Virus record (IMG/VR): IMGVR_UViG_3300046535_001697
Coordinates: 18,637 to 82,636 of that record
Length of the DNA stretch: 64,000 nucleotides
Reading direction: 5' to 3' (one strand)
DNA from: a virus
Below, piece after piece: positions 40,462-48,593 of the stretch (its first letter is position 1; each line of letters starts with the position of its first letter). Under the pieces are notes generated by a model that worked only from the letters and a program-made list of their open reading frames with translations, was not told the DNA's origin and ran no database searches. The position numbers and the translations under genes are program-made.

Positions 40462-41697
40462 GTGAGCGCGGCACACATGGGCATGGTGTTCGCAGCTGAG
40501 GGCCTGGACGGCACCGAGAAGCTGCTGCTGCTCGGCTACACAAACTACACGGACCCGCACGGCTACTGCTGGCCCAGCGAGGAGCGGCTGGCGGACGACT
40601 GCGGCACGTCGCGCAGCACGGTCCAGCGCGGGAAGCGGAAGCTCACCGCCAGGAATCTGATCAAGGGCGTTCGGCGGTTCAACCCCGCCACCGAGGAACC
40701 GACGTCGAACCTGACTCGGGTCAACCTGCCGCTGCTCGCCTCGATGGCCCGGAAGCGCACCCAGTACAACGACGACCTGATCAACGCCATCAGCTTCGAG
40801 GACGACACCCAGGGCGACCCGTTCAGCAGCCTCGGCGGAACCCCAGACGACCCCGAACCTACTGCTGACCTGCTGATGATTCGATCTGACTCCTACCCTG
40901 AGCCAAATCGACTCGCACCCCGGGTCAATGTGACTCACGGGCTGGGTCAGGATGACTCTCAATCCACCAGTGATCCCGTATGTATCCCTGAAGAGATCCC
41001 GACGCCTGTCCCGGACGCCCGTAGGGCAGGTACAGGTAGTAGCGCGCGCGAGGCTGGCGGCTCCGCCGCGTCCGGCAAGAAGCAGCGATTCACGTCTGGG
41101 GAGGGGAAGCAGGCTGCCGAGTTCGTCCGCTGCTTGCCGCCTTACCTTCGACGGCACGTGCCGTCGAAGCGGCCCCGCAACTTCACTGCAGCCGTCATTG
41201 CTGCACTCGCTGCCGAACAGCCGCACGAGCGCACCCCGGAGCAGCTGGTGCGGTTCCGGGTGCTGGCGAAGTGGGACAAACACTGGGGTGCCGAGTTCGG
41301 AGCCGGCCGAGTCCGGCAACCCGTCGGCGCGATCATCAAGATGCTCGAGCGATCCGCCGAGTGCGGTGACCCGCGGTGCGATGAGCGAATCAACGTCGAC
41401 ACGGGGCAGCCGTGCGGCAGCTGCGGGGAGCGAGTCGCGGACGAGAAGCAGGACCGGAAGGCTGCGGCCGCCGCCAGGGTCGCCGAGGAGCACGGCGCCA
41501 GCGACGTCGACTACTACCCGGAGATGCCGGAGCCCGGCGGAGGCGAGCCGCCGGAGTGGGCCGACGTCCCGAAGCAGCGGACGACCGAACCAGCGCCGCC
41601 AACCCATCCCATGCGGACCTGCGACGGCTGCGACAAGGCCTACCGCGGCCCGGCCGGCCTGTGCGGCATCTGCATCAACGAAGCCCAGTACGCCTGA
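40462..41697 (+). CDS. Replication-initiator-like wHTH protein with C-terminal zinc ribbon
   Basis: 411 residues from a GTG. The N-terminal domain (LLLLGYTNYTDPHGYCWPSE, then RLADDCGTSRSTVQRGKRKL) is the winged helix shared by phage and plasmid replication or DnaD-like initiators. A variable linker spans about 120-205. A second domain (FVRCLPPYLRRHVPSKRPRN, then RVLAKWDKHWGAEFGAGRV) resembles actinophage replication proteins. Two Cys4 sites follow (CGDPRC...CGSC and CDGCDKAYRGPAGLCGIC). It is the best replication candidate in the window, but pure regulation is possible. Confidence 0.68.
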   Translation: MSAAHMGMVFAAEGLDGTEKLLLLGYTNYTDPHGYCWPSEERLADDCGTSRSTVQRGKRKLTARNLIKGVRRFNPATEEPTSNLTRVNLPLLASMARKRTQYNDDLINAISFEDDTQGDPFSSLGGTPDDPEPTADLLMIRSDSYPEPNRLAPRVNVTHGLGQDDSQSTSDPVCIPEEIPTPVPDARRAGTGSSAREAGGSAASGKKQRFTSGEGKQAAEFVRCLPPYLRRHVPSKRPRNFTAAVIAALAAEQPHERTPEQLVRFRVLAKWDKHWGAEFGAGRVRQPVGAIIKMLERSAECGDPRCDERINVDTGQPCGSCGERVADEKQDRKAAAAARVAEEHGASDVDYYPEMPEPGGGEPPEWADVPKQRTTEPAPPTHPMRTCDGCDKAYRGPAGLCGICINEAQYA

Positions 41698-41712
41698 CCC
41701 AAGGGGGACCCG

Positions 41713-42075
41713 ATGTCTCTGCGCCACCGCCTTGTACCTGTGTTCAGCCTGGGCCGTCAGGCCCTGCGTGCCGCCGCCGGGCACTTCGACATCCCTGCCG
41801 ACCGCACGGAACTGTGGATGGAAAGCGCCCGTGCCACGGCGGATGCCTTTCGGGCTGCCACCACAAGCACGCCCGCGACGCCGGCGGAGGCGCCTTCGCC
41901 GCCGCCGACGCGGGTTGAACTTGCCAAGCAGCGGCAGCGTCTCCTGGCCGAGTGCCGGCTGACCTACGGTGAGCTCCGTGACCGGGCCGCTGCCTACACG
42001 CTCAGCCCGGACGAGCTCGACATCTGGCACACCATCGAAGGCATCGACTTCCTCCTCGCAGGCACCGGCGGCTGA
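41713..42075 (+). CDS. Hypothetical protein sharing a motif with the downstream XRE protein
   Basis: 120 residues, 16 bases after the Rep-like gene and probably cotranscribed. Residues 15-47 (RQALRAAAGHFDIPADRTEL, then WMESARATADAFRA) closely match the C-terminus of the XRE protein at 42211-42642. The C-terminal part is helical (RLLAECRLTYGELRDRAAAY, then SPDELDIWHTIEGIDFLLAG). It may be a binding partner of that regulator. Confidence 0.62.
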   Translation: MSLRHRLVPVFSLGRQALRAAAGHFDIPADRTELWMESARATADAFRAATTSTPATPAEAPSPPPTRVELAKQRQRLLAECRLTYGELRDRAAAYTLSPDELDIWHTIEGIDFLLAGTGG

Positions 42076-42084
42076 CACCAACCG

Positions 42085-42115
42085 GGCCGCGGTCCGGGGC
42101 GCGCGGACCGCGGCC
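42085..42115 (+). terminator. Perfect 12-bp GC hairpin
   Basis: GGCCGCGGTCCG pairs with CGGACCGCGGCC around a seven-base loop, ten bases after the stop at 42075. It probably ends the 40462-42075 transcript. Confidence 0.65.
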
Positions 42116-42197
42116 TGCGTCATCGGCTCTGACGACGGCGCCACAACCTTCCAATTCCCGTTTCCGGGATTGCTCCCGCAAGCGGCAAATGCGGCAG

Positions 42198-42210
42198 TAG
42201 GGTCGGCGCT
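42198..42210 (+). promoter_or_regulatory. -10 element TAGGGT for a leaderless XRE transcript
   Basis: TAGGGT at 42198-42203 is followed by seven bases and the ATG at 42211, so transcription would start at or next to the start codon. No good -35 hexamer at standard spacing is seen. The same layout (TAGGAT, six bases, ATG) precedes the gene at 39977. Confidence 0.5.
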
Positions 42211-42642
42211 ATGACCGAACCCACCGCCCTTCGCCACCTCACCGAGAACTTCGCGCTCTGGCTCGCCGACTCCATGCGCGTCGCCGACCTCGACATCGAC
42301 CGGCAACGCGGTGGCGGCCGAACAACGCTCGCCAAGGCCGTCGGCGTCGCACCCAGCACCGTAGCCCGCTGGCTCGACGGCCTCGCCCTGCCCAGCCCCG
42401 AACACCTCCAGGGCATCGCCGACGCCGTCGGCGTCAACCCCATCGAGATGCTCATCACCAGCGGCATCCTGCGCATCGACCGGCGCGACGTCGCACTCAC
42501 ACCAAACCGCAGCAGCGACGAACCCGAGACCGCCGCGCGCGCCGCCCTCCAGGAAGCCGCCACCGTCCTCGGCATCCCTTCCACACGGACCAACCTGTGG
42601 ATCCAAACCGTGAAAGCCACCGCGGAACCCTTCCGCGCCTGA
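42211..42642 (+). CDS. XRE-family regulator
   Basis: 143 residues. The HTH spans about residues 30-75 (GRTTLAKAVGVAPSTVARWL, then DGLALPSPEHLQGIADAVGV). The C-terminal 35 residues (ARAALQEAATVLGIPSTRTN, then LWIQTVKATAEPFRA) repeat the motif found at the N-terminus of the 41713-42075 protein. It probably represses its own or nearby promoters. Its leaderless start suits a lysogeny-maintained repressor. Confidence 0.8.
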   Translation: MTEPTALRHLTENFALWLADSMRVADLDIDRQRGGGRTTLAKAVGVAPSTVARWLDGLALPSPEHLQGIADAVGVNPIEMLITSGILRIDRRDVALTPNRSSDEPETAARAALQEAATVLGIPSTRTNLWIQTVKATAEPFRA

Positions 42643-42662
42643 CCCGGCCGGCGCCGCAGCGG

Positions 42663-43100
42663 CTACTCGGCGGCGCCAAGCTCCCGCAGTCGCGCTTCCA
42701 GTACCGACGACTCCGTGAGCGTCTGTTCCAGCTCGGATGCCGACGTGCGCAGCAGGGCGGCGTCCGAGCTTTCCGCACCGGCTTTGCAGTCCCGGGCCGC
42801 CTGCCCGAACAGTTCGAGCATCCGGGCCCAGTGCTGCTGCGCGGTGGTGTCGGGAATCGGCGGGTAGGCCTTCGCTGCTTGCGCGTGTTCCACGCCGGAG
42901 GTGCAGGCTTTGGCGTCCGTTTCCAGATCGGTGGCGTTGCCCATGGCCCGCGCATCCTCGGTCAGGGCTGTGATGTGTGTCCGGCCGCCTTGGCTGTACC
43001 AGTCGGTGAACGACTGGCCGTTCGAGGAGCACCCGGTGGCGGTCAGCGCGGCAGCGGCGATGAGCAGTGCGGCGGCGGCGCGGTAGGGGTTGGTGGGCAT
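42663..43100 (-). CDS. Lipoprotein
   Basis: 145 residues. A signal peptide (RAAAALLIAAAALTATGC) ends in a lipobox, so Cys24 should be lipid-modified and the protein anchored outside the membrane. The mature part is helical, with DWYSQGGRTHITALTEDARA and HWARMLELFGQAARDCKAGA. Prophage lipoproteins can block superinfection, but that is a guess here. It is transcribed toward the XRE gene. Confidence 0.75.
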   Translation of the reverse strand: MPTNPYRAAAALLIAAAALTATGCSSNGQSFTDWYSQGGRTHITALTEDARAMGNATDLETDAKACTSGVEHAQAAKAYPPIPDTTAQQHWARMLELFGQAARDCKAGAESSDAALLRTSASELEQTLTESSVLEARLRELGAAE

Positions 43101-43240
43101 GGGTGTGGCTCCCGTGGTCGGTGCTGGGTGCCGAACACGCTCCCAGCCCTGCGACGCTGCTGTGAGGGGGTTGCCGAACCGTGATTGCAGTGATCTGCGC
43201 CAGGATGCATCGATCTGCACTGTGCTGCAGAGAACTGCAC

Positions 43241-43276
43241 TTGCCCCGCATCAAAAAGTGATGCACGATGTGAGGC
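43241..43276 (+). promoter_or_regulatory. Promoter with operator for the toxin-antitoxin pair
   Basis: TTGCCC (43241-43246), a 17-base spacer and CACGAT (43264-43269) precede the ATG at 43277. The spacer and its edge hold the inverted repeat GCATCA-AAAAG-TGATGC (43248-43264), well placed for autoregulation. Farther upstream, GATCTGC occurs twice within a larger inverted repeat (about 43185-43225). Confidence 0.6.
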
Positions 43277-43591
43277 ATGAGCACTCTCACTGGCAAGGCC
43301 GTCGCGCGCAAAACCGTGCCCGTCACAGCCGAGGACACCCAAGCCGTGGAGCGCCTGCGCGAGCCCGCCAGCGCGTACCGCACCGCTCTCGCCGAAATCC
43401 TCGGCGTGGAACTCTCCGCCGACCCCTCCGAGGCCGAGGTCCTCCAGGCCCTCATCGAGGCAGGACGCATCGCAGTGGAACAGAAGGTCATGGTCGGCGG
43501 GTACGCTGCCCTCGCCGCAGCCCGGGACGACGAAGACCGTGCGTACGCCCGAGCCATGCGCGGCCGCCGACGGGGATCCAGCGAAGACTGA
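43277..43591 (+). CDS. Antitoxin of a MazF-type module
   Basis: 104 residues ending nine bases before the toxin start. The N-terminus is short and basic, and the body is helical (EDTQAVERLREPASAYRTAL, then PSEAEVLQALIEAGRIAVEQ). The C-terminus is acidic-to-basic with EDRAYARAMRGRRRG. Its position, size and upstream operator fit an antitoxin that binds DNA and neutralises the downstream toxin. The fold of the DNA-binding part is not obvious from sequence. Confidence 0.72.
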   Translation: MSTLTGKAVARKTVPVTAEDTQAVERLREPASAYRTALAEILGVELSADPSEAEVLQALIEAGRIAVEQKVMVGGYAALAAARDDEDRAYARAMRGRRRGSSED

Positions 43592-43599
43592 GGAGCAGA

Positions 43600-43920
43600 G
43601 TGCCCGAAATCGTCCCGGTACGTGGCGTCGTCTACAGAGCCGACGCAGGCTTCGGCCTCAAACCGTTCCTGGTGGTGTCGAACAACGCCCGGAACCAGAA
43701 GCTCGACGATTGCCTGGCCGTCCGGATCACCACCTCGGACAAGCCCGAGCTGGCCAGCATCATCAAGCTCGGTCCCGCGGACGGCCCCCTGGTCGGCTCG
43801 GTCCTGTGCGACGACGTCCTGCCGTTGTTCCGCGACGAGCTCCGGGAGAACCTCGGCGCCCTGAGCCCCGGCACGATGATGAAGGTCGCGGCCGGCCTGC
43901 GCGCAGCGCTCGCCCTGTAG
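43600..43920 (+). CDS. MazF/PemK-type endoribonuclease toxin
   Basis: 106 residues from a GTG with GAGGAGCAG just upstream. The family pattern is visible: RGVVYRADAGFGLKPFLVVS with SNNARNQ, then CLAVRITTSD (the usual V-PIT-S segment) and GSVLCDDVLPLFRDELRE (the VDQxRTxD region in divergent form). Such toxins cut mRNA, and on plasmids they stabilise inheritance. The Arg at the RGVVY position and Thr in RITTS are retained. Confidence 0.83.
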   Translation: MPEIVPVRGVVYRADAGFGLKPFLVVSNNARNQKLDDCLAVRITTSDKPELASIIKLGPADGPLVGSVLCDDVLPLFRDELRENLGALSPGTMMKVAAGLRAALAL

Positions 43921-43941
43921 CCACCGCCATCCCCTTCCGGG

Positions 43942-43970
43942 AATGCCCCCACCCGCCCGGTGGGGGCATT
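43942..43970 (+). terminator. Terminator after the toxin gene
   Basis: AATGCCCCCACC pairs perfectly with GGTGGGGGCATT around a five-base loop, 22 bases beyond the toxin stop. Confidence 0.7.
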
Positions 43971-44016
43971 GCGCATTCCGCAGCAGGTGACAGTGCCGCG
44001 CGGCAGGATGTCCGGC

Positions 44017-44406
44017 ATGGACCTGAACCGTGACCCCCAGACGATCGCCGCCGCTGCTGCGGAGGAGATCCGCGCCCTGAACCACAAGACGTTGACGCCC
44101 GGCGGGAGCTTCACCTATCCCAGCAACATCTACGACACCGTCGGTTCCCTCGAGACGATGGTCGAGCGGCTGCCGCAGGCCCTCGACCAGATCGGCCGGG
44201 CCCTCGCCAAGTTCAACGCCGACGGGGTGATCCGCATGGACGACGGCAGCGACCCGGGCGAGGCGGTCGCCGCGGTGACGCGGGCCCTCGAGTCGGGGAA
44301 GTCCGTCGCCGAGGCCCTGGGCACCATCCTGCAGGTCGCGGTCCAGCCGCTCGGCAAGATGTGGTTCCAGGCCCCTCCCGGGCACGACGACGCCGACGAC
44401 GAGTAG
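44017..44406 (+). CDS. Hypothetical helical protein
   Basis: 129 residues. It contains PQTIAAAAAEEIRALNHKTL, GSLETMVERLPQALDQIGRA and GEAVAAVTRALESGKSVAEA, and ends in an acidic DDADDE tail. The protein looks like an all-helical bundle. It is read toward the minus-strand gene at 44412 (five bases apart). It is widespread-looking in Streptomyces but has no known function. Confidence 0.65.
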   Translation: MDLNRDPQTIAAAAAEEIRALNHKTLTPGGSFTYPSNIYDTVGSLETMVERLPQALDQIGRALAKFNADGVIRMDDGSDPGEAVAAVTRALESGKSVAEALGTILQVAVQPLGKMWFQAPPGHDDADDE

Positions 44407-44411
44407 CTCCG

Positions 44412-44849
44412 TCACGACGCCTCCCCCACCACCGGACGGCGGCGGCGCAGCGGCAGTATGACGGCACCCCGGTGGCCGTGTGCGGCGGTTTCGGGGCCGG
44501 GTGCGGGTGTCGGGGCGCCAGCGGCCTGTGCGGCGTGCTGAAGGGCTGTCAGCGCCGCCCGGCCCGGGGTGTCGACGCCGTCACCAGGGTTGGTGAGGTA
44601 GGCGTCCAGTCCGGTGCGGGCGGTCTCGAGGTCCACGCCCGCGGCGACCAGGCACTCCCACACCGTGGTCCCGGCCGGCACCCCGGTGGCGGGCTGGCCC
44701 GTGGTCTCGTGGCCGGTGGCCGCCGGGGTCACGTCCGGTACCGGGAGGCGCGCCACGCCGGACCCTGACCGCTCCACGGACTCGAGGCCCCCACCGGCAC
44801 CACCACGGCTGCTCGGCCACATCAGGGCCACCTCCAGACGACACGCCAC
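44412..44849 (-). CDS. Small protein paired with the divergent XRE-TPR regulator
   Basis: 145 residues (an alternative start nine codons in). A variable N-terminus is followed by AGTTVWECLVAAGVDLETAR, then TGLDAYLTNPGDGVDTPGRA and ALTALQHAAQAAGAPTPAPG. The TTVWECLVAAG motif matches the protein at 26013-26252, which is also divergent from an XRE regulator. Co-regulation from the shared intergenic region is likely. Molecular function unknown. Confidence 0.6.
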   Translation of the reverse strand: MACRLEVALMWPSSRGGAGGGLESVERSGSGVARLPVPDVTPAATGHETTGQPATGVPAGTTVWECLVAAGVDLETARTGLDAYLTNPGDGVDTPGRAALTALQHAAQAAGAPTPAPGPETAAHGHRGAVILPLRRRRPVVGEAS

Positions 44850-44892
44850 CCAACTTGCGAGTCACCAGAGTGATCGTCAGAACCGTGCCGCA

Positions 44893-44911
44893 GGTTCACG
44901 GTTCGTGAACC
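44893..44911. promoter_or_regulatory. Palindromic operator candidate (GGTTCACG-GTT-CGTGAACC)
   Basis: A perfect eight-base inverted repeat with a three-base centre lies between the divergent genes at 44849 and 45063. It is a plausible binding site for the adjacent XRE regulator. Confidence 0.6.
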
Positions 44912-45062
44912 CCAAACCCGTGCACACCACCATCAACCGGCATCAACCGGCCCCGGCCGTGCACCACCGTGCGCGCCCCACCGCGAGATACCCGTACCCC
45001 CGCACGCCCCCACACGCCTACCCTGGGCACCACTGCCGACAAGGACACCCTGGGGGACCGTC

Positions 45063-46259
45063 ATGCCCGTGCACCCTGCCGACGACCACATCGGCCGCCA
45101 CATCGCCCAGCAGCGCAAACTCGCAGGCCTCACCCAGACCCAGCTCGCCACCCAGACCGGCTACTCCCTCAGCCTCATCAAACAGGTCGAAACCGGCGCC
45201 AAGCCCGCCACCCCCGCCCTCGTCGCCACGATCGCCCGCGGCCTGCACATCCACCAGGGCCTCCTCACCGGCCAGCCCGACCACACCCTGCTGCGCGCCG
45301 ACGCCCTCGACCGCACCATCTCGGCAATCCGCGACGCCCTCGACCTCTTCGACCTCGGGGCCGACGACACCGTGTCCCGGCCCCGCCCGGCGAACGTCCT
45401 CCACGTCATCGCCGAGGACCAGTGCCGACACGTGCGGGCCGGCCACATCCGGCAGGTCGCCGACATCCTCCCCGCCCTCATCGAGGAAGCCACCGCCGCC
45501 GCCTACCTCGCACCGACCGGCCACACCGCGGAATGGGCGACCCTCGGCTCCGTCTACCGAACCGCGTACGACGTCGCCACGAAGCTCGGCCACCAGGACC
45601 TCGCCGCGATCGCCCTCGACCGCATGGCCTGGGCCGGCGAGAAGGCCTCTGACCCCACCTTGGCCGCCCTTCGCATGTACATGAGGAGCCTCGTCCAGCT
45701 CCGAAGCGGCCGCTACGCCACCGGACAGCGCCTCGTCGACGCCGGCCAGGCCCTCCTCCAGCAGACCGACAACCTGCTCGAGCGCACCGCCCTCACCGGG
45801 CAGCTCCACCTCGGCTCCGCCGTCCTCGCCGCCCGGGCGGGCAACCGCGACGAGGCCCTCGACCACCTCGACCAGGCCGACCGGGCCGCCGCCGTCACCG
45901 GCGAGGTCCCCCGCCTGCGCTGGGTGTCCTTCGGCCCGACCAACGCAGCCGCGCACCGCGTCGCCGCCCTCGCCGAACTCCACGACTACACCGGCGCCGT
46001 CCAGGCCGCCGACGCGCTCGCCGTCCCCGCCGACTGGCCCGCGTCCCGCGCCGCCCGCCACCACGTCGAGGTCGCCAACGCCCGCCTGTGGTCCGGCGAC
46101 AAGGACGGCTCCCTCCGCGACCTGCAGACGGCCCGCCAGCTCGCACCCCAGCAGGTCCGCTACGACGTCACCGTCCGCGAGACCGTGTCCGCCCTCGTCC
46201 GGGCGCAGCGCTCCACCCCCGGCACCCTGCAGCACATGGCGGCCTGGGTCGGCGTCTGA
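45063..46259 (+). CDS. XRE regulator with TPR-like C-terminal domain
   Basis: 398 residues. The HTH is at residues 10-62 (IGRHIAQQRKLAGLTQTQLA, then TGYSLSLIKQVETGAKPATP). The rest is a series of helical TPR-like repeats (ALIEEATAAAYLAPTGHTAE, GYRTAYDVATKLG-like, then RLVDAGQALLQQTDNLLERT). This is a common architecture of Streptomyces regulators, some of which sense peptides. GGGGGACC gives a good ribosome site. It is divergent from its small partner gene. Confidence 0.83.
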   Translation: MPVHPADDHIGRHIAQQRKLAGLTQTQLATQTGYSLSLIKQVETGAKPATPALVATIARGLHIHQGLLTGQPDHTLLRADALDRTISAIRDALDLFDLGADDTVSRPRPANVLHVIAEDQCRHVRAGHIRQVADILPALIEEATAAAYLAPTGHTAEWATLGSVYRTAYDVATKLGHQDLAAIALDRMAWAGEKASDPTLAALRMYMRSLVQLRSGRYATGQRLVDAGQALLQQTDNLLERTALTGQLHLGSAVLAARAGNRDEALDHLDQADRAAAVTGEVPRLRWVSFGPTNAAAHRVAALAELHDYTGAVQAADALAVPADWPASRAARHHVEVANARLWSGDKDGSLRDLQTARQLAPQQVRYDVTVRETVSALVRAQRSTPGTLQHMAAWVGV

Positions 46260-46390
46260 CGGCCAGCCGAAAGGCCGGCGGCCCGCCGGTCTGTTCAGCC
46301 CCGGGCGCCGCACTTCCCCGAACACGGCGCCCGGCCGCGCAGTCGCGGATATACATCCAGGAGAGCCCGAACGAGGAAGGGGCACCCGCC

Positions 46391-46828
46391 ATGAGCACCA
46401 CCACGCCCGAGCTGGCTGCGATCTGCCAGACCTGCCACAAGCCCATCGCCGCCGGCGAAGGCAGCATCTGGATCAAGAAAACCGACCTGAACGCCACCGA
46501 ACAGGCCGCCAGGGAGTGGGAGGAGCGGCAGGAGGAGCGGACCCGGCAGAACAACGGCATGCCCGTCTACAGTGCCCTCGACCTCTCCGAGTACCCCGAC
46601 GAAGCACACTGGCGGGTCAGCCACCACGCGTGCTCCGACACCAGCACCGCCATGTACTCCTTCGAGGTCCAGCGTTGCAGCACCTGGGCCGAGCTCGTGC
46701 ACTGGACCGCCCACCTCATGGAGAAGGACTGGCTGCGGCACACCGACTGGAGCGACATGCTCCGCGAGACCAGCGACGGCTCCGGCAGCCGCCTGCGCCC
46801 GGCCGTCAAACCGGTCATCCACCCGTAG
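46391..46828 (+). CDS. Hypothetical protein with N-terminal CxxC
   Basis: 145 residues. It starts PELAAICQTCHKPIAAGEGS, continues with a charged helix (ATEQAAREWEERQEERTRQN) and WRVSHHACSDTSTAMYSFEV, and ends RCSTWAELVHWTAHLMEKDW. The Cys/His set (CQTC and HHAC) suggests a zinc site. Proteins of this pattern are common in Streptomyces genomes next to XRE genes. Function unknown. Confidence 0.68.
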   Translation: MSTTTPELAAICQTCHKPIAAGEGSIWIKKTDLNATEQAAREWEERQEERTRQNNGMPVYSALDLSEYPDEAHWRVSHHACSDTSTAMYSFEVQRCSTWAELVHWTAHLMEKDWLRHTDWSDMLRETSDGSGSRLRPAVKPVIHP

Positions 46829-46885
46829 CCGGCCCGGCCCGGCCGGCCCCTGTCCACGGGCGCCGGCCGGGCGTAGCGTGCCCGT

Positions 46886-47041
46886 ATGACCGACCCCCAG
46901 CAGCCTGCCCCCGACACCACCGGGTGGGAGATCACCGACAGCGGCTACGGCGGCGACGTCCGACGCATCACCATCCGAGCCGCACCGCCGCGGCCGCGGC
47001 TGCGCCTGGTCCGGCCCGACGACGGGGAGCAGCCCGGGTAG
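46886..47041 (+). CDS. 51-residue hypothetical protein
   Basis: The ATG is followed by TDPQQPAPDTTGWEITDSGY and GGDVRRITIRAAPPRPRLRL. The codon use is typical, and such short GWEITDSG-type peptides occur beside the preceding gene type in streptomycetes. Support is moderate. Confidence 0.5.
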   Translation: MTDPQQPAPDTTGWEITDSGYGGDVRRITIRAAPPRPRLRLVRPDDGEQPG

Positions 47042-47088
47042 ACGGCCCGGGTGCGGAGCTTCCGGAAACCCGGGGCGCCAACCGGTGC

Positions 47089-48216
47089 TCAGCCGGAGGT
47101 CGGTGCCCCGGCGGCCCGCATCTCCGCCAGCACAGCGTCCAGGGTGTCCAGGCACACCGAGGCGGCCTCCATGCGGGCCTGGTCGTCCTCGTCGTGCACG
47201 GACTTCGACGCGAGGCGCCACCACATGCGGGCGTGCTCCCGTTCCTCCTCGACCTCGGGCAGCGTCATCCCGGCCACCTGCCGGCGGGTGCGCGTGGCGA
47301 GGGCCGCCTTCTCCTGCGGGCTGAGCACGTCGGCGACGTCCTCGGTCTCGTACTCGACCACGTCGGCGCCCGAAGCGGCCCGCCACCGGACGAGTTCCTC
47401 CTCATGGGTGCCGGACGCGGTGGCCTGCGCCACCGTGCGCACTCGGGCCGGGTCCGGTTCCCTGCCGGCCATGAGACCGCCGACGAGGGTCAGTGGCCAC
47501 CTCGGGCCGACCACCCGCGGCAGCCGCGGATTGGAGTCGGTGACGAAGTCGAGTGGCTCGAAGTACTCCCACTCGACGCCGTCCGCGTCGACGACCCTGT
47601 CGCGGCCATCCAGCATCGGGTACGGGCGGCACAGCCGCTCCACAGTCATCGGCGCATCCGCCCAGGGGCGCAGCAGAAATCGGTGGCCGGCGCCGTCACG
47701 CATTGTCTCCCGGGTCTCGCTGACACCGTGTCGGAAGACGCCCACGACGGCGCCGCTGGTGTAGGAGACGTGAACGACGGACGGCGGGATGTCGATGGCG
47801 ACCATGTCGCCTTCCCTCACGTCGCTCGTCAGGCCGGTGATGCGGAACGGCCAGCGCTCCGGGCCTCCGGGCGCGGGGATGTCCACCGCAACCCTGCCTG
47901 GTTCCGTCTCCGGGTCGGTCCACGGCCAGACGAGCACGACCGTATCGCCCGGATCGGTCCCCCACACCTCCGCGACTGTGGCTACTCCAGGCGGGCAGGA
48001 GACCCGCAGCACGTCACCGCGCCGGATCACCTCGTCGGGGACACCGAACCCGTCGTCCGGCAGCCTGTCGCCAGGCGACACCACCACCAGGGCGCCGTCG
48101 GCCCCCGCCCCGGGGGCAGGCTGGTCGCGGACCGCTTCGACGGCCTGTCGGTGAGAACCACCGTCCTCGAGACGCCGGCGGCGGGCATCGTTCTTACGGG
48201 CGTGATTGGCAACCAC
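47089..48216 (-). CDS. Hypothetical protein with actinobacterial ARKN motif
   Basis: 375 residues. The first 20 residues (ANHARKNDARRRRLEDGGSH) are a short motif seen at the start of many actinobacterial plasmid and ICE proteins. The central region is beta-rich (GDTVVLVWPWTDPETEPGRV, then EGDMVAIDIPPSVVHVSYTS). The C-terminal 100 residues are charged and helical (SPQEKAALATRTRRQVAGMT, then EEREHARMWWRLASKSVHDE). I do not recognise the family. Confidence 0.65.
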   Translation of the reverse strand: MVANHARKNDARRRRLEDGGSHRQAVEAVRDQPAPGAGADGALVVVSPGDRLPDDGFGVPDEVIRRGDVLRVSCPPGVATVAEVWGTDPGDTVVLVWPWTDPETEPGRVAVDIPAPGGPERWPFRITGLTSDVREGDMVAIDIPPSVVHVSYTSGAVVGVFRHGVSETRETMRDGAGHRFLLRPWADAPMTVERLCRPYPMLDGRDRVVDADGVEWEYFEPLDFVTDSNPRLPRVVGPRWPLTLVGGLMAGREPDPARVRTVAQATASGTHEEELVRWRAASGADVVEYETEDVADVLSPQEKAALATRTRRQVAGMTLPEVEEEREHARMWWRLASKSVHDEDDQARMEAASVCLDTLDAVLAEMRAAGAPTSG

Positions 48217-48421
48217 GGCTCAAGCTCCTCAGCGCGTGCACGGCCCGTGATCTGGCACGCCCAGGCCAAGGGCGAGCAACGGAGGTCCTGCTGTCGCGTG
48301 GATGCGGGGCACCTGGGGCCGTCAACGCCTCACCGGTCACGGGCCGGACAGGACTGGGCCGGGCCGACACGAGCGGCGGCCATCACGCAGGACGATACCG
48401 CGCCCTGCGGACAGGCTGCAG

Positions 48422-48460
48422 AAAAACGGGCCCGGGACAGGATGCGCCCTGTCCCGGGCC
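48422..48460 (-). terminator. Intrinsic terminator (second of two)
   Basis: GGCCCGGGACAGG and CCTGTCCCGGGCC form a perfect 13-bp stem around a six-base loop. On the minus strand this is followed by CGTTTTTC, a classic intrinsic terminator. Confidence 0.75.
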
Positions 48461-48534
48461 GGCGCCCCCAGGCGGTAATGCGCACACGCTACGCCCCAGG
48501 TCGGGCCGCGTCCACGGTCCGGCCGGAAACGCAG

Positions 48535-48586
48535 AAAAGGGGCCGGGGCCCGGGCGCCCATGACAGGCTCACCCGGGCCCCGGCCC
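48535..48586 (-). terminator. Intrinsic terminator (first of two)
   Basis: A 15-bp GC stem (GGGCCGGGGCCCGGG with its complement) around a loop of about 17 bases is followed on the minus strand by CCTTTTC, just after the stop at 48594. Confidence 0.75.
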
Positions 48587-48593
48587 GTACCGC

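Larger units (their letters stand above)
48217..48593. other. Gene-free stretch with two strong terminators
   Basis: No gene is supported. Two long hairpins with T-runs on the minus strand (annotated separately) end the leftward transcript from the 49-62 kb block. The region 48217-48420 may hold the promoter for the 375-residue protein gene. Confidence 0.55.

Noticed and set aside
39397-44415. A 1,672-codon open reading frame on the minus strand
   Set aside because: It runs antisense through several well-supported plus-strand genes (Rep-like, XRE, toxin-antitoxin). Long open antisense frames are common in high-GC DNA. Only its last 123 codons look coding.
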